Source: Clostridiales bacterium (GTDB lineage Bacteria > Bacillota > Clostridia > Christensenellales > Aristaeellaceae). Taken from it: a stretch of DNA of 64,000 nt. Every line of letters begins with the position of its first letter. The stretch's first letter is position 1. The notes under the pieces are model-generated. The model did not search any database, was not told the DNA's origin, and saw nothing but the letters and a program-made list of their open reading frames with translations. Of this stretch, positions 1 to 8,769 are shown piece after piece. The stretch is from contig SFNY01000002.1 in the NCBI GenBank assembly GCA_004554085.1, positions 1 through 64,000 on the forward strand. Reading direction: 5' to 3'. The position numbers and the translations under genes are program-made.

Positions 1-1
1 C

Positions 2-509
2 GAGGAGTTCCGCTCGGTGATCACGGCGCTGGGCACCGGCATCGGCGAGGACTTCGACATCAGCCACCTGAAGTACAACAAGGTCATCATCCTCTCGGAT
101 GCGGATCAGGACGGCGCGCACATCCGTGCCATCCTGCTGACCTTCTTCTTCCGCTACATGAAGGAGCTGATCACCGACGGCCACGTCTACATCGGCATGC
201 CGCCGCTGTACCGAGTGGCGAAGGGCGGCGAAGTCACCTACTGCTACGACGACAAGGCGCTGGAGCAGACGCTGAAGAAGGTGGGGAAGAACTACACCCT
301 GCAGCGCTACAAGGGCCTTGGTGAGATGAACCCGGAGCAGCTGTGGGAGACCACGATGAACCCCGAGGGCCGCAGGCTGGTGCAGGTGACCATCGAGGAC
401 TTTGCCGAGGTGGAGCGCCGCGGAGCCCCGCCGGGCCTACATCAGCGAATTCGCGGACTTCAACAAGGTGGACAACTTCCAGCCCGTCACGGGCGCGAAC
501 GAGGCGTAA
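2..509 (+). CDS. gyrB: DNA gyrase/topoisomerase IV subunit B, C-terminal part, frameshifted
   Basis: This is the 3' end of a type IIA topoisomerase B subunit (GyrB or ParE), the ATPase/TOPRIM partner of the A subunit that starts 12 bp downstream. The visible part holds the TOPRIM acidic motif DADQDGAHIR and the QRYKGLGEMN block, both diagnostic of the family; the N-terminal ATPase half lies upstream of the window. Frame 2 is good up to about position 417 (...DFAEVERR). The normal C-terminus (EPRRAYISEFADF... ending in TAA at 507-509) continues in a different frame from about 423. The residues usually found between these two blocks, of the kind VxVLMGDKV, are missing. So there is an out-of-frame deletion of a few tens of bases, either real or an assembly error. 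GyrB versus ParE cannot be settled from this fragment. Confidence 0.85.
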
Positions 510-521
510 AGGAGAGAACCC

Positions 522-2954
522 ATGGCGTCCAGAAAGAAGGATAAGGACAATCAGAAGCTGATCCGAACCGAGGAGATCATCCAGAAGACCATGGAGGACG
601 TGATGCACGACTCCATGATCCCCTATTCGGAGCACGTCATACTGGAGCGCGCCCTGCCGAGGGTGGAGGACGGCCTGAAGCCCGTGCAGCGGCGCATCCT
701 CTACACCATGCACGAGCTGGGCAACACCCCCGACAAGCCGCACCGCAAGTGCGCGCGCATCGTGGGAGACTGCCTGGGCAAGTACCATCCCCACGGCGAT
801 TCCTCCGTCTACGACGCGCTGACCCGCATGGCTCAGCCCTTCGTGATGCGGGGCATGCTGGTGGACGGCCACGGCAACTTCGGCTCCATCGACGGCGACA
901 GTCCGGCGGCGATGCGCTACACCGAGGCCCGCATGACGGAGCTGGCCATGGTCATGCTGCGGGACATCGACAAGGATACGGTGGACTTTCACCTGAACTT
1001 CGACGACACCCAGCGGGAGCCGGATCTGCTGCCCGGCAGGTATCCGAACCTGCTGGTCAACGGCGCAAGCGGCATCGCGGTGGGCTTGGCCACGAACATT
1101 CCGCCCCACAACCTGGGCGAGGCCATCGACGGCACCATCGCGCTGATTGACAACCCGAAGCTCACGACCCAGGAGCTGATGCGGCACATCCCTGCGCCGG
1201 ACTTTCCCACCGGCGGCATCCTGGCGGGGGATGGGGAGCTTCTGCAAGCCTACGAGACGGGCCGGGGAAAACTTCAGGTGCGCGCGAAGGTGCACATCGA
1301 GGACGGAACTGCGGGCCGCAAGCTGATCGTGATGGATGAAATGCCCTATCAGGTGAACAAGGCGGCGCTGTTGGAGAAGATTCTGCGGGTCAGCGAGGAG
1401 AAGAAGAACCTGTTCTCCGGCATCTACGACATCCGCGACGAGTCCGACCGCATGGGCATGCGCGCGGTCGTCGAAGTGAAGAAGGACGTGGATGTGGACA
1501 AGCTGCTCACCGCGCTCTACAAGTATTCCGACATGCAGGTCACCTTTGGCGTGAACATGGTGGCCATCGCCGGGGGCAAGCCGGTGCAGATGGGCTTGAA
1601 GCGGATGCTGGAGTACTACATCGAGCACCAGAAGAACGTGGTCACGCGGCGCACAAAGTACGAGCTGGCCCAGGCCGAGGCCCGCGCCCACATCCTGGAG
1701 GGCCTGATCATCGCCGTGGACAACCTGGACGAGGTGATCCGGCTGATCCGCGGAAGCAAGACCCCCAAGGAGGCCAAAATCAAGCTGGTGGAGCGCTTCC
1801 AGCTGACTGAGATTCAGGCCCAGGCCATCCTGGACATGCGGCTTCAGCGCCTGACGAACCTTGAGGTGGTGAACCTCCGTCAGGAGTACGCCGAGCTGTG
1901 CAAGAAGATCGCCAGCTACAAGGCGATTCTGGGGAGCGAGAAGAAGCTGATGAACGTGATCAAGAAGGAGCTGCTGGAGGTGCGCGAGAGGCACGCCGAC
2001 GCGCGGCGCACCCAGATCGTGCCCAGCTTCGACGCGCTGGTGATCGAGGAGGAGATCGCGCAGCCGGACGAGATGCGCGTACTGCTGACCCGCAACGGCT
2101 TTATCAAGCGCATGGCTCCGAAGGCCTGCGAGAAGGCGGTAAGCGGCGGCGAGTTCAACGATCTGCCGAGCAGGATCATCGAGTGCATGAGCAACGAAAA
2201 GCTGCTGTTCTTTACCGACCTGGGCAACTGCTACGCCGTGGGCGTGGACCAGATCCCCGAGGCGCGCGCCAGGGAGCGCGGACTGACCCCGGGAGGACTG
2301 CTGGCGGGCCTGGAGAAGGACGAAAAGCTGGTGGGCGTCACTGCGGCGGGCGACTGGAGCGGCGAGGTGCTGCTTGCCACCGAGTGCGGCATGATCAAGC
2401 GCACGGCGCTGTCCGATCTGAACGTGCGCAAGGGCCGCTACGCCGCCATCACCCTCAAGGGCGACGACCGCCTGCTGTGCGCGCTGAACCCCGCAGAGGG
2501 GAAGGGCGTGCTGCTGGTGACGAGGCAGGGCATGGCGATTCACTTCGCGGTGGAGGAGGTCTCCCTGGTGGGGCGCACCGCCGCTGGCGTGAAGGCGATG
2601 AACCTTGCAGACGGCGACCGCGTGGCCCACGCCTTCGTGCACAACAGCGAGGGCGAGGTCGTGCTGGCCACGGACATGGGCTATCTGAAGCGCTGCCTGC
2701 TGGTGGACTTCGACCGTCAGGCCCGCGGCGGCAAGGGCTTGAAGTGCATCAGTCTCCTGAAAAACGGCGTGAACGGCAGCTGCGTTGCCGGCGCGCTGAT
2801 GGTGACCGATCCCTATAACTTCCGCGTGGTGCAGAAGAGCGGCACGGCCACGGAGTTCAACACCGAGGACGTGGGCATCGAGACCCGCGCCGGCAAGGGA
2901 CAGCCCTACGTGGTGATCGTCATGGGCGACGTGGTGACCGCCCTGCAGCGCTGA
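522..2954 (+). CDS. gyrA: DNA gyrase/topoisomerase IV subunit A
   Basis: This is the DNA breakage-reunion subunit of a type IIA topoisomerase, 810 residues, complete. It pairs with the B subunit just upstream to control supercoiling or decatenate chromosomes. The active-site tyrosine is Y133 in the AAMRYTEAR motif. The quinolone-region motif KYHPHGDSSVYD spans about 88-98 and carries S94 and D98, the susceptible-type residues at the positions equivalent to E. coli S83 and D87. The C-terminal half shows beta-pinwheel repeats, with a GyrA-box-like sequence QARGGKG near 733 that favours gyrase over topoisomerase IV. That box is not a perfect match, and Clostridia often have two such gene pairs, so the gyrA/parC choice is uncertain. 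The ATG follows an AAGGAGAG ribosome site. A strong hairpin lies after the stop. Confidence 0.9.
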   Translation: MASRKKDKDNQKLIRTEEIIQKTMEDVMHDSMIPYSEHVILERALPRVEDGLKPVQRRILYTMHELGNTPDKPHRKCARIVGDCLGKYHPHGDSSVYDALTRMAQPFVMRGMLVDGHGNFGSIDGDSPAAMRYTEARMTELAMVMLRDIDKDTVDFHLNFDDTQREPDLLPGRYPNLLVNGASGIAVGLATNIPPHNLGEAIDGTIALIDNPKLTTQELMRHIPAPDFPTGGILAGDGELLQAYETGRGKLQVRAKVHIEDGTAGRKLIVMDEMPYQVNKAALLEKILRVSEEKKNLFSGIYDIRDESDRMGMRAVVEVKKDVDVDKLLTALYKYSDMQVTFGVNMVAIAGGKPVQMGLKRMLEYYIEHQKNVVTRRTKYELAQAEARAHILEGLIIAVDNLDEVIRLIRGSKTPKEAKIKLVERFQLTEIQAQAILDMRLQRLTNLEVVNLRQEYAELCKKIASYKAILGSEKKLMNVIKKELLEVRERHADARRTQIVPSFDALVIEEEIAQPDEMRVLLTRNGFIKRMAPKACEKAVSGGEFNDLPSRIIECMSNEKLLFFTDLGNCYAVGVDQIPEARARERGLTPGGLLAGLEKDEKLVGVTAAGDWSGEVLLATECGMIKRTALSDLNVRKGRYAAITLKGDDRLLCALNPAEGKGVLLVTRQGMAIHFAVEEVSLVGRTAAGVKAMNLADGDRVAHAFVHNSEGEVVLATDMGYLKRCLLVDFDRQARGGKGLKCISLLKNGVNGSCVAGALMVTDPYNFRVVQKSGTATEFNTEDVGIETRAGKGQPYVVIVMGDVVTALQR

Positions 2955-2976
2955 CAATTCAATATCTAATATGAAG

Positions 2977-3005
2977 CGACCCCCATCCGCTTCGGATGGG
3001 GGTCG
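2977..3005 (+). terminator. Perfect 13-bp hairpin after the topoisomerase operon
   Basis: Arms 2977-2989 and 2993-3005 are exact complements around a three-base CTT loop, 22 bp after the gyrA stop. There is no T-run directly after the stem, so it may act as a weak terminator or an RNA 3'-end stabiliser. Confidence 0.6.
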
Positions 3006-3158
3006 TCGCATGCCCGCCGCACATTTTATAATATTGCGCGCATGCACGGACATATGATATTCGTATAAGGATTTGTTTGTCGGATGCAAACGATTTCGTA
3101 AATCCGGAGAAATATCAGTGAAAGCTGCAAATAGATTTTACATTTGATGAAATGTGTA
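3006..3158. other. AT-rich spacer between topoisomerase and ABC transporter genes
   Basis: The gap between genes is 341 bp (2955-3295). This part holds no credible ORF. It contains a nested inverted repeat at about 3069-3105 (outer arms GGATTT/AAATCC, inner arms GTTTG/CAAAC), about 50 bp upstream of the -35 box of the transporter promoter, which could be a regulator site. I recognise no known riboswitch here. Confidence 0.4.
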
Positions 3159-3186
3159 TTGACTTATTTCCAATATCTGCTATAAT
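3159..3186 (+). promoter_or_regulatory. SigA-type promoter of the ABC transporter operon
   Basis: A -35 box TTGACT (3159-3164), a 16-bp spacer and a consensus -10 TATAAT (3181-3186) preceded by the extended TGC. The predicted start is near 3193, giving a leader of about 100 nt with only one small hairpin (CAAAC/GTTTG near 3258). Confidence 0.75.
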
Positions 3187-3295
3187 GGACAAATACAGAG
3201 GATATAATTTCGCCAAATTGTACGCATGTTTTATGAAGTGAAACAAATCCTGCGAGACAAACGGCGGGGTTTGCGCGGTCAACAGGAGGTTGCTT

Positions 3296-4417
3296 ATGAG
3301 CGTCGGAATTCAGATTCAAAATGCAGTCAAGCGGTATGGCGACAAGACCATCATCCCGGATCTGTCGGTGGAGATTCACAACGGGGAATTTTTCACCCTG
3401 CTCGGCCCCTCCGGCTGCGGAAAGACCACGCTGCTGCGCATGATTGCGGGCTTCAATACCATTGAGGGCGGCGATTTCTACTTCAACGACAGGCGCATCA
3501 ACGACATGGACCCCGGCAAGCGCAACATCGGCATGGTGTTTCAGAACTACGCCATCTTCCCGAACATGACCGTGCGCAAGAACGTGGAGTTCGGCCTGAA
3601 GAACCGCCCGGTGCCCCGGGATCAGATTCGCAGCGAGGCGGAGAAGTTCATGAAGCTGGTGCATGTGGACGAGTACGCCGACCGCATGCCCGACCGGCTC
3701 TCCGGCGGCCAGCAGCAGCGCGTTGCGCTGGCCCGCGCGCTGGTGATCCGGCCCGATGTGCTGCTGATGGACGAGCCGCTGTCCAACCTGGACGCGAAGC
3801 TGCGCGTGGAGATGCGCACCGTCATCAAGGGCATCCAGCGCGACGTGGGCATCACCACCGTGTACGTCACCCACGATCAGGAGGAGGCCATGGCCATCTC
3901 CGACCGCATCGCCGTGATGAGCGACGGCGTGATCCGCCACTGCGGCAAGCCCAAGGACATCTACCAGCGCCCGGCGGATCTGTTCGTGGCGACCTTCATC
4001 GGCAAGTCCAACCTGATTCACGCGGAGCTGGTCTGCGAGGGTGCTTCCTGCCGCGTGCGCTTTGCAAACGGCTACAGCGAGGAGATGCCGGACGTGGCGG
4101 AAGCAGCCCGGAGGAACCGCAAGATCGTGCTCTCCGCGCGCCCGGAGGAGCTGTTGGTGCACACCGACCTCTCCGGCGCGGGCGTGGGCGCGGTCATCAA
4201 GGACAGCGTGTTCCTAGGCCTGAACACCCACTACTTCGTGGAGATGGAGACCGGCGAGGAGGCCGAGATCATCCAGGAATCCCGCATCGACTCCATTCTG
4301 AACCCGGGCACCAAGGTGCGGCTTACGCTGAACGCGGTCAAGGCCAACGCCTTCGACAGCGAGAGCGGACGCAGCCTGATGCGCGGCGTTCACAATGAAC
4401 TGGAGGTGGATGCATAA
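3296..4417 (+). CDS. ABC transporter ATP-binding protein (Fe3+/phosphonate/polyamine type)
   Basis: This is the cytoplasmic ATPase of a high-affinity importer. Visible motifs are Walker A GPSGCGKTT, the Q-loop, the signature LSGGQQQR, Walker B LLMDEP, the D-loop SNLDAKLR and the switch histidine in YVTHDQEEA. The region after about residue 235 looks like the regulatory TOBE domain typical of the FbpC/PotA/PhnT group. The ATG at 3296 is chosen because an AGGAGG at 3284-3289 sits six bases before it; an upstream TTG at 3290 lies too close to that site. The stop is immediately followed by the permease ATG. Substrate could be ferric iron, 2-aminoethylphosphonate, thiamine or a polyamine; the sequence alone does not decide. 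Confidence 0.9.
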   Translation: MSVGIQIQNAVKRYGDKTIIPDLSVEIHNGEFFTLLGPSGCGKTTLLRMIAGFNTIEGGDFYFNDRRINDMDPGKRNIGMVFQNYAIFPNMTVRKNVEFGLKNRPVPRDQIRSEAEKFMKLVHVDEYADRMPDRLSGGQQQRVALARALVIRPDVLLMDEPLSNLDAKLRVEMRTVIKGIQRDVGITTVYVTHDQEEAMAISDRIAVMSDGVIRHCGKPKDIYQRPADLFVATFIGKSNLIHAELVCEGASCRVRFANGYSEEMPDVAEAARRNRKIVLSARPEELLVHTDLSGAGVGAVIKDSVFLGLNTHYFVEMETGEEAEIIQESRIDSILNPGTKVRLTLNAVKANAFDSESGRSLMRGVHNELEVDA

Positions 4418-6070
4418 ATGAAGACGAAGCGCAGGCGGGACATCTGGACCGTACTGGGCCTGGTGCTGCTGCTCTTGTTTGTGGTTTTCTTTATCTACCC
4501 CTGCATCCGACTGCTGTGGGAGGCGTTCTACACGGAAAAGACGGGCTTTACCATGAAGGCCTTCACCAAGTTCTTTTCCAAGAAGTATTACTATTCGACG
4601 ATCCTGAACAGCTTCAAGGTCTCCGCAGCGGTGATGCTGATTTCGCTGCTGCTGGGCGTTCCCTTTTCCTACTTCTTCTCCTTCTACCGATTGAAGGGGC
4701 GGAAGGTGCTGTTCGTGCTGGCGCTGCTGTGCACCATGTCCGCGCCCTTCATCGGCGCGTACTCCTGGATCATGCTGCTGGGGCGCTCCGGCGTGATCAC
4801 CAAGCTGCTGGAGAGCGTTGGCATCAAGATCGGCTCGATTTACGGCTTCGGCGGCATATTATTGGTACAATCGCTGAAGCTGTTCCCGCTGGTGGTCATC
4901 TACATGAACGGCGCGTTCCAGGATATCGACAACAGTCTGCTGGAGGCCAGCGCCAACCTGGGCTGCACGGGCCTGAAGCGCTTCTTCAAGGTCATCATGG
5001 GACTGACCATGCCCACGATTCTGGCGGCAGCGCTGATCGTGTTCATGCGCGCGTTCGCCGACTTCGGCACCCCGGCCCTGATCGGCGAGGGCTACAAGAC
5101 CTTCCCGGTGCTGATCTACGACTCCTTCCTCAGCGAGGTCGGCGCGGATTACAACTTCGCGTCGGCGGTGAGCGTGCTGGCCATCATCCTGACGGCGGTG
5201 GTGTTCCTGGTGCAGAAGTTCGCCACGTCGCGCTTCAAGTTCACCATCAACTCGCTGCACCCCATCCAGAAGAAGGAAGCCAAGGGCGTGAAGGGCTTCT
5301 TCATGCACGCCTACTGCTATCTGCTGATCGCGGTGGCGCTGCTGCCCCAGTTCTACATCGTCTTTGACTCCTTCCGTGATTACAAGGGCCAGGTGGCCCA
5401 GGACACCTACTCGCTGTCCAACTACCAGAACGCCATCCGCAAGCTGCTGGGCAGGTCGATCAAGAACACGCTGGTGATCTCGATCTTCGCGCTGGTGGTC
5501 ATCGTCATCATCGCGGTGATCATCGCCTATCTGGTGGTGCGCAGGCCCAGCGGCATGAGCCACACCGTGGACACCATCTCCATGCTACCCTACATCATGC
5601 CGGGCGCGGTCATCGGCATTGCGCTGATCATCGCCTTCAACACGAAGTACTTCTCGCTGACGGGCACCATGGCCATCATGGTCATCGCGCTGGCGATCCG
5701 GCGAATGCCGTACACAAGCCGATCGGCCACGGCCACGATGATGCAGATTCCCATCAGCACGGAGGAGGCCGCGATCAGCCTGGGCGCGTCGAAGATCAAG
5801 ACCTTCATCAAGGTCACCGTGCCGCAGATGACCAGCGGCATCGTCTCCGGCGCGATTCTGAGCTTCGTGTCCATCATCACGGAGATGTCCAGCGGCATCT
5901 TCCTGTACAACAACTCCACAATCACGCTGACCCTGAGCACCTACAACGCCATCACCCTTGGCTCCTACGGCACGGCCTCGGCCTTTGCCACGGTCACGAC
6001 GCTGTTGACCATCGTGTGCCTGGTGCTGTATCTGGTCTGTACGCGCGGGTCCGAGAAGATGAGCGTGTAG
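4418..6070 (+). CDS. ABC transporter permease, fused two-domain (FbpB type)
   Basis: This 550-residue membrane protein has about twelve hydrophobic segments and forms the channel of the importer. Two permease modules are joined in one chain: there are two EAA loops that contact the ATPase, one at EASANLGCTGLKRFFKV (about 170-190) and one at EEAAISLGASKIKTFIKV (about 450-470). Such fusions are typical of the ferric-iron FbpB and aminoethylphosphonate PhnV/PhnU-like groups, and only one permease gene is needed per transporter. It abuts the ATPase gene with no gap and is followed 58 bp later by the binding protein. Confidence 0.9.
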   Translation: MKTKRRRDIWTVLGLVLLLLFVVFFIYPCIRLLWEAFYTEKTGFTMKAFTKFFSKKYYYSTILNSFKVSAAVMLISLLLGVPFSYFFSFYRLKGRKVLFVLALLCTMSAPFIGAYSWIMLLGRSGVITKLLESVGIKIGSIYGFGGILLVQSLKLFPLVVIYMNGAFQDIDNSLLEASANLGCTGLKRFFKVIMGLTMPTILAAALIVFMRAFADFGTPALIGEGYKTFPVLIYDSFLSEVGADYNFASAVSVLAIILTAVVFLVQKFATSRFKFTINSLHPIQKKEAKGVKGFFMHAYCYLLIAVALLPQFYIVFDSFRDYKGQVAQDTYSLSNYQNAIRKLLGRSIKNTLVISIFALVVIVIIAVIIAYLVVRRPSGMSHTVDTISMLPYIMPGAVIGIALIIAFNTKYFSLTGTMAIMVIALAIRRMPYTSRSATATMMQIPISTEEAAISLGASKIKTFIKVTVPQMTSGIVSGAILSFVSIITEMSSGIFLYNNSTITLTLSTYNAITLGSYGTASAFATVTTLLTIVCLVLYLVCTRGSEKMSV

Positions 6071-6128
6071 GAAAGCAAAACGACGTTGAGCCGCAAGGCT
6101 GACAATAAAAGAAAGAGAGGAAACCGAA

Positions 6129-7181
6129 ATGAAGAAACTATTGAGCCTCGTACTGATCGCCCTGCTGGTGCTGAGCTGCTGCAGCGCATTCGCGGAGGAG
6201 AAGCCCTCCTGGGTGCGCGAGGATCCCAGCTCCATCGGCGACCGCGTAGTCGTCTACTCCACCCTGGACGACGCGCAGCAGCAGACCGTTGAAGCCATCT
6301 GGTACCAGTACTATCCGGACTGCACCATCGAGTGGATCTCGGACTCCGTGGGCAAGCTGATCGCCCGCGCCCGCGGCGAGGTCAACAACCCCCAGGCGGA
6401 CGTCATCATGGGCGGCCTGTTCGAGTCGGACGGAACCGTGTACCATGACGTGCTGCAGCAGTACACGCCCACCATCGCCGACGAGCTGAGCAAGGTCGAT
6501 CCCTACGGCTACTACACCCTGTTTGACATCCAGTACATGGCGCTGGTGGTCAACGAGGAGCTGGAGGCCGAGCTGGGCCTGACCATCGACAGCTACGAGT
6601 CCCTGCTGGATCCGGCCCTGAAGGGCAAGATCATCCAGGCCGACCCCGCCGCTTCCTCCTCTGCCTATCGCCAGTTCCACACCATCCTGGCGCTGATGGG
6701 CGACGAGTTCGGCGATGAGAAGGCCTGGGACTACATCGATGCGCTGATCCAGAACTGCGACGGCGTCATCACCACCTCCTCCTCCACCGTGTTCAAGAGC
6801 GTCATCAGCGGCGAGTACGTCGTCGGCCTGACCTATGAGAACATCGTCGAGATGCAGATCACCAAGAACGGCGCGGACAACATCCGCCTGGTCTATCCCA
6901 AGGAGGGCAACACCGCCTGCGCGTCCGGCGCCGGCATGGTCAAGGATTGCCCGCACTACGAGGCCGCCGCCGCCTTCATGGACTTCTGCGGCTCCGCGGA
7001 CTATCAGCTGGCCCGCTCCGAGGAGAACTGCGCCCGCGGCACCAACACCACCATCAAGTACGGCAACTATCCGGACGATAGCGAGCTGGGCCTGGTCGAA
7101 ATCGACTGGGAGTGGCTGGGCACCCAGAAGGAAGCCCTGCTGGAGACCTGGACCGAGCACTGGGCGGAGTATGCGGGCTGA
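6129..7181 (+). CDS. ABC transporter substrate-binding protein (Fe3+-type family)
   Basis: This 350-residue exported binding protein delivers substrate to the permease just upstream. It begins with a signal sequence (KK, a hydrophobic core, then about residue 20 SCCSAFAEE); cleavage could be by signal peptidase I after AFA, or by lipoprotein processing at one of the two cysteines, but the lipobox is not canonical. The mature part matches the FutA/AfuA/PhnS-like periplasmic-binding family: an early VVVYSTLDDAQQQ strand, ADVIMGG, a Y-rich hinge, and GMVKDCPHYEAAAAFMDF near the end. Placing the binding protein last is common. Tyrosine ligands for iron are possible (YGYYTLFD) but I cannot assign them, so the substrate remains open. 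Confidence 0.87.
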   Translation: MKKLLSLVLIALLVLSCCSAFAEEKPSWVREDPSSIGDRVVVYSTLDDAQQQTVEAIWYQYYPDCTIEWISDSVGKLIARARGEVNNPQADVIMGGLFESDGTVYHDVLQQYTPTIADELSKVDPYGYYTLFDIQYMALVVNEELEAELGLTIDSYESLLDPALKGKIIQADPAASSSAYRQFHTILALMGDEFGDEKAWDYIDALIQNCDGVITTSSSTVFKSVISGEYVVGLTYENIVEMQITKNGADNIRLVYPKEGNTACASGAGMVKDCPHYEAAAAFMDFCGSADYQLARSEENCARGTNTTIKYGNYPDDSELGLVEIDWEWLGTQKEALLETWTEHWAEYAG

Positions 7182-7220
7182 TCGCAGATAAGCATATTCT
7201 GACAGATTATCGGTAAAAAC

Positions 7221-7250
7221 GCGCCCGGAAGCAATCCTGCTTCCGGGCGC
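7221..7250. terminator. Bidirectional hairpin between transporter and lysA
   Basis: Exact 13-bp arms (7221-7233 and 7238-7250) around the loop ATCC, between two convergent genes. It can end transcripts from both sides, although T-runs are poor. Confidence 0.7.
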
Positions 7251-7317
7251 TGCTGTGCGCGCATGACAAAGCAGACGGCTCATTGTACCGTCTGCTTCTG
7301 TCGCCCGGGGAGCGTGC

Positions 7318-8586
7318 TCAGGAGAGCAGCTCCGGTGCGAATTCGCTGAAGTCCAGCGTGGCGAAGTAGTCCCTCGGCTTCTCCGCACGGCGGATCATGG
7401 AGAAGCTGCCGTCGCTGTGGAGCAGGATCTCGGCGGACTTGAGCTTGCCGTTGTAGTTGTAGCCCATGGAGTAGCCGTGCGCGCCGGCGTCGTGAATCAC
7501 CAGCACGTCGCCCATGTCGATCTTGGGCAAGGGCCGCTGCACGGCGAACTTGTCGTTGTTCTCGCACAGGGAGCCGACCACATCATAGATGTGATCCTTC
7601 GGTGCGTCCAGCTTGCCCATGACGCTGATGTGGTGATACGCGCCGTACATGGCCGGGCGCATCAGATCCACTGCGCATGCGTCCACGCCGATGTACTCCC
7701 GGTAGATGTGCTTTTCATGGATGGCGGTGGTCACCAGGCAGCCGTGGGGGCCGGTGACATACCTTCCCAGCTCGGAGGCCACGTGCACGTTGGGCAGTCC
7801 CGCCGCGACCAGGATGCGCTGGAACTCGGTTTGCACGTCCGCGCCCACCTGGGCGATGTCCGGGGTCTCCTCCTCGGGCAGGTAGGCGATGCCCACGCCG
7901 CCGGACAGGTTCACCATGAAGATGTCCACGCCCAGGGTTTGATGCATCTCCGCCGCCAGGGAGAACAGAATCGCCGCGTTTTCGGGGTAGTAGTGGCGCT
8001 CGGTGGCGTTGCTGGCCAGTAGCGCGTGCACGCCGAAGGACTTCACGCCCCGCTGGGACAGGATGCGCGCTGCCTCCAGAATCTGAGAACGGGTCATGCC
8101 GTACTTGGCCTCATCCGGATGTCCCATGCAGGTCTCGCCGATGTTCAGATCTCCGCCCGGATTGAAGCGCAGGCAGATCTTCTCCGGCAAGCCACCGTGG
8201 GCGGCAAGAAAGTCGATGTGGGTGATGTCGTCCAGATTGATGATGGCGTTCATCTTGCGGGCAAATTCATATTCCTCCGCCTTGGTCTCGTTGGAGGAGA
8301 ACATGATCTCGTCGCCCTCGAAGCCCACTGCGTGCGCCAGCATCAGTTCCGGGATGGACGCGCAGTCCACGCCGCAACCCTCTTCTTTGAGCAGCTTGAG
8401 GATGTAGGGGTTGGGACAGGCCTTGACCGCAAAGTACTCGCGGAAGCCGGGATTCCAGGAGAAGGCGTTGTTCACAGCCTTCGCGGTTGCGCGGATGCCC
8501 GCCTCGTCGTAGAGGTGGAAGGGCGTGGGGTATTCCGAAATGATTTCGTTGAGCTTGTCCAGATTCACGAAGGGCTTCTTTTGCAT
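7318..8586 (-). CDS. lysA: Diaminopimelate decarboxylase-like PLP enzyme
   Basis: This fold-type III PLP decarboxylase removes CO2 from meso-diaminopimelate to give lysine. The Schiff-base lysine is K55 in YFAVKACPNP. The SGGVG phosphate-binding loop, HVASELGRYV and the SLCENNDK cysteine motif that completes the active site from the other subunit are all present; the C-terminal GAHGYSMGYNYNG is the usual product-binding region. Length about 422 is normal. I place the start at the ATG at 8586, which has a GGTGA site six bases upstream; TTG and GTG codons at 8598 and 8595 are alternatives. It is a single-gene unit with a strong promoter and faces the transporter terminator. A related carboxynorspermidine decarboxylase is less likely from its length. 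Confidence 0.87.
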   Translation of the reverse strand: MQKKPFVNLDKLNEIISEYPTPFHLYDEAGIRATAKAVNNAFSWNPGFREYFAVKACPNPYILKLLKEEGCGVDCASIPELMLAHAVGFEGDEIMFSSNETKAEEYEFARKMNAIINLDDITHIDFLAAHGGLPEKICLRFNPGGDLNIGETCMGHPDEAKYGMTRSQILEAARILSQRGVKSFGVHALLASNATERHYYPENAAILFSLAAEMHQTLGVDIFMVNLSGGVGIAYLPEEETPDIAQVGADVQTEFQRILVAAGLPNVHVASELGRYVTGPHGCLVTTAIHEKHIYREYIGVDACAVDLMRPAMYGAYHHISVMGKLDAPKDHIYDVVGSLCENNDKFAVQRPLPKIDMGDVLVIHDAGAHGYSMGYNYNGKLKSAEILLHSDGSFSMIRRAEKPRDYFATLDFSEFAPELLS

Positions 8587-8628
8587 ATTTGTCACCAATT
8601 CTGTATTTTTATGCGAAGTTACTGAAAT

Positions 8629-8657
8629 ATTATAGTCCGATGCGGGCCATGCGTCAA
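8629..8657 (-). promoter_or_regulatory. lysA promoter
   Basis: On the minus strand TTGACG, a 17-bp spacer and TATAAT, about 36 nt upstream of the lysA ATG. The leader is far too short for a lysine riboswitch. Confidence 0.75.
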
Positions 8658-8706
8658 GAGCGATTCAGAAGATTTTTCGGGAAACGGATTCTTTAACATT
8701 TGTACG

Positions 8707-8735
8707 TTGAAGAATTTGTGATTTCGTGATAAAGT
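8707..8735 (+). promoter_or_regulatory. Probable promoter of the TIGR03960 operon
   Basis: TTGAAG, a 17-bp spacer and TAAAGT with an upstream TGA as extended -10, 35 bp before the GTG start. The -10 is weak, so confidence is moderate. Confidence 0.45.
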
Positions 8736-8769
8736 TAATCGGATAGATATGAGCATGAGGAGGACGACC

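Noticed and set aside
234..3089. 951-residue minus-strand ORF opposite the topoisomerase genes
   Set aside because: It is the antisense shadow of gyrA in a GC-rich genome: histidine/leucine/alanine-rich, no ribosome site, no family match.
3226..3465. Possible leader peptide before the ABC transporter ATPase
   Set aside because: Runs 170 bases into the real gene in another frame and has no ribosome site of its own.
8586..8634. Lysine riboswitch before lysA
   Set aside because: The leader between the promoter and ATG is only about 36 nt, too short for an L-box.
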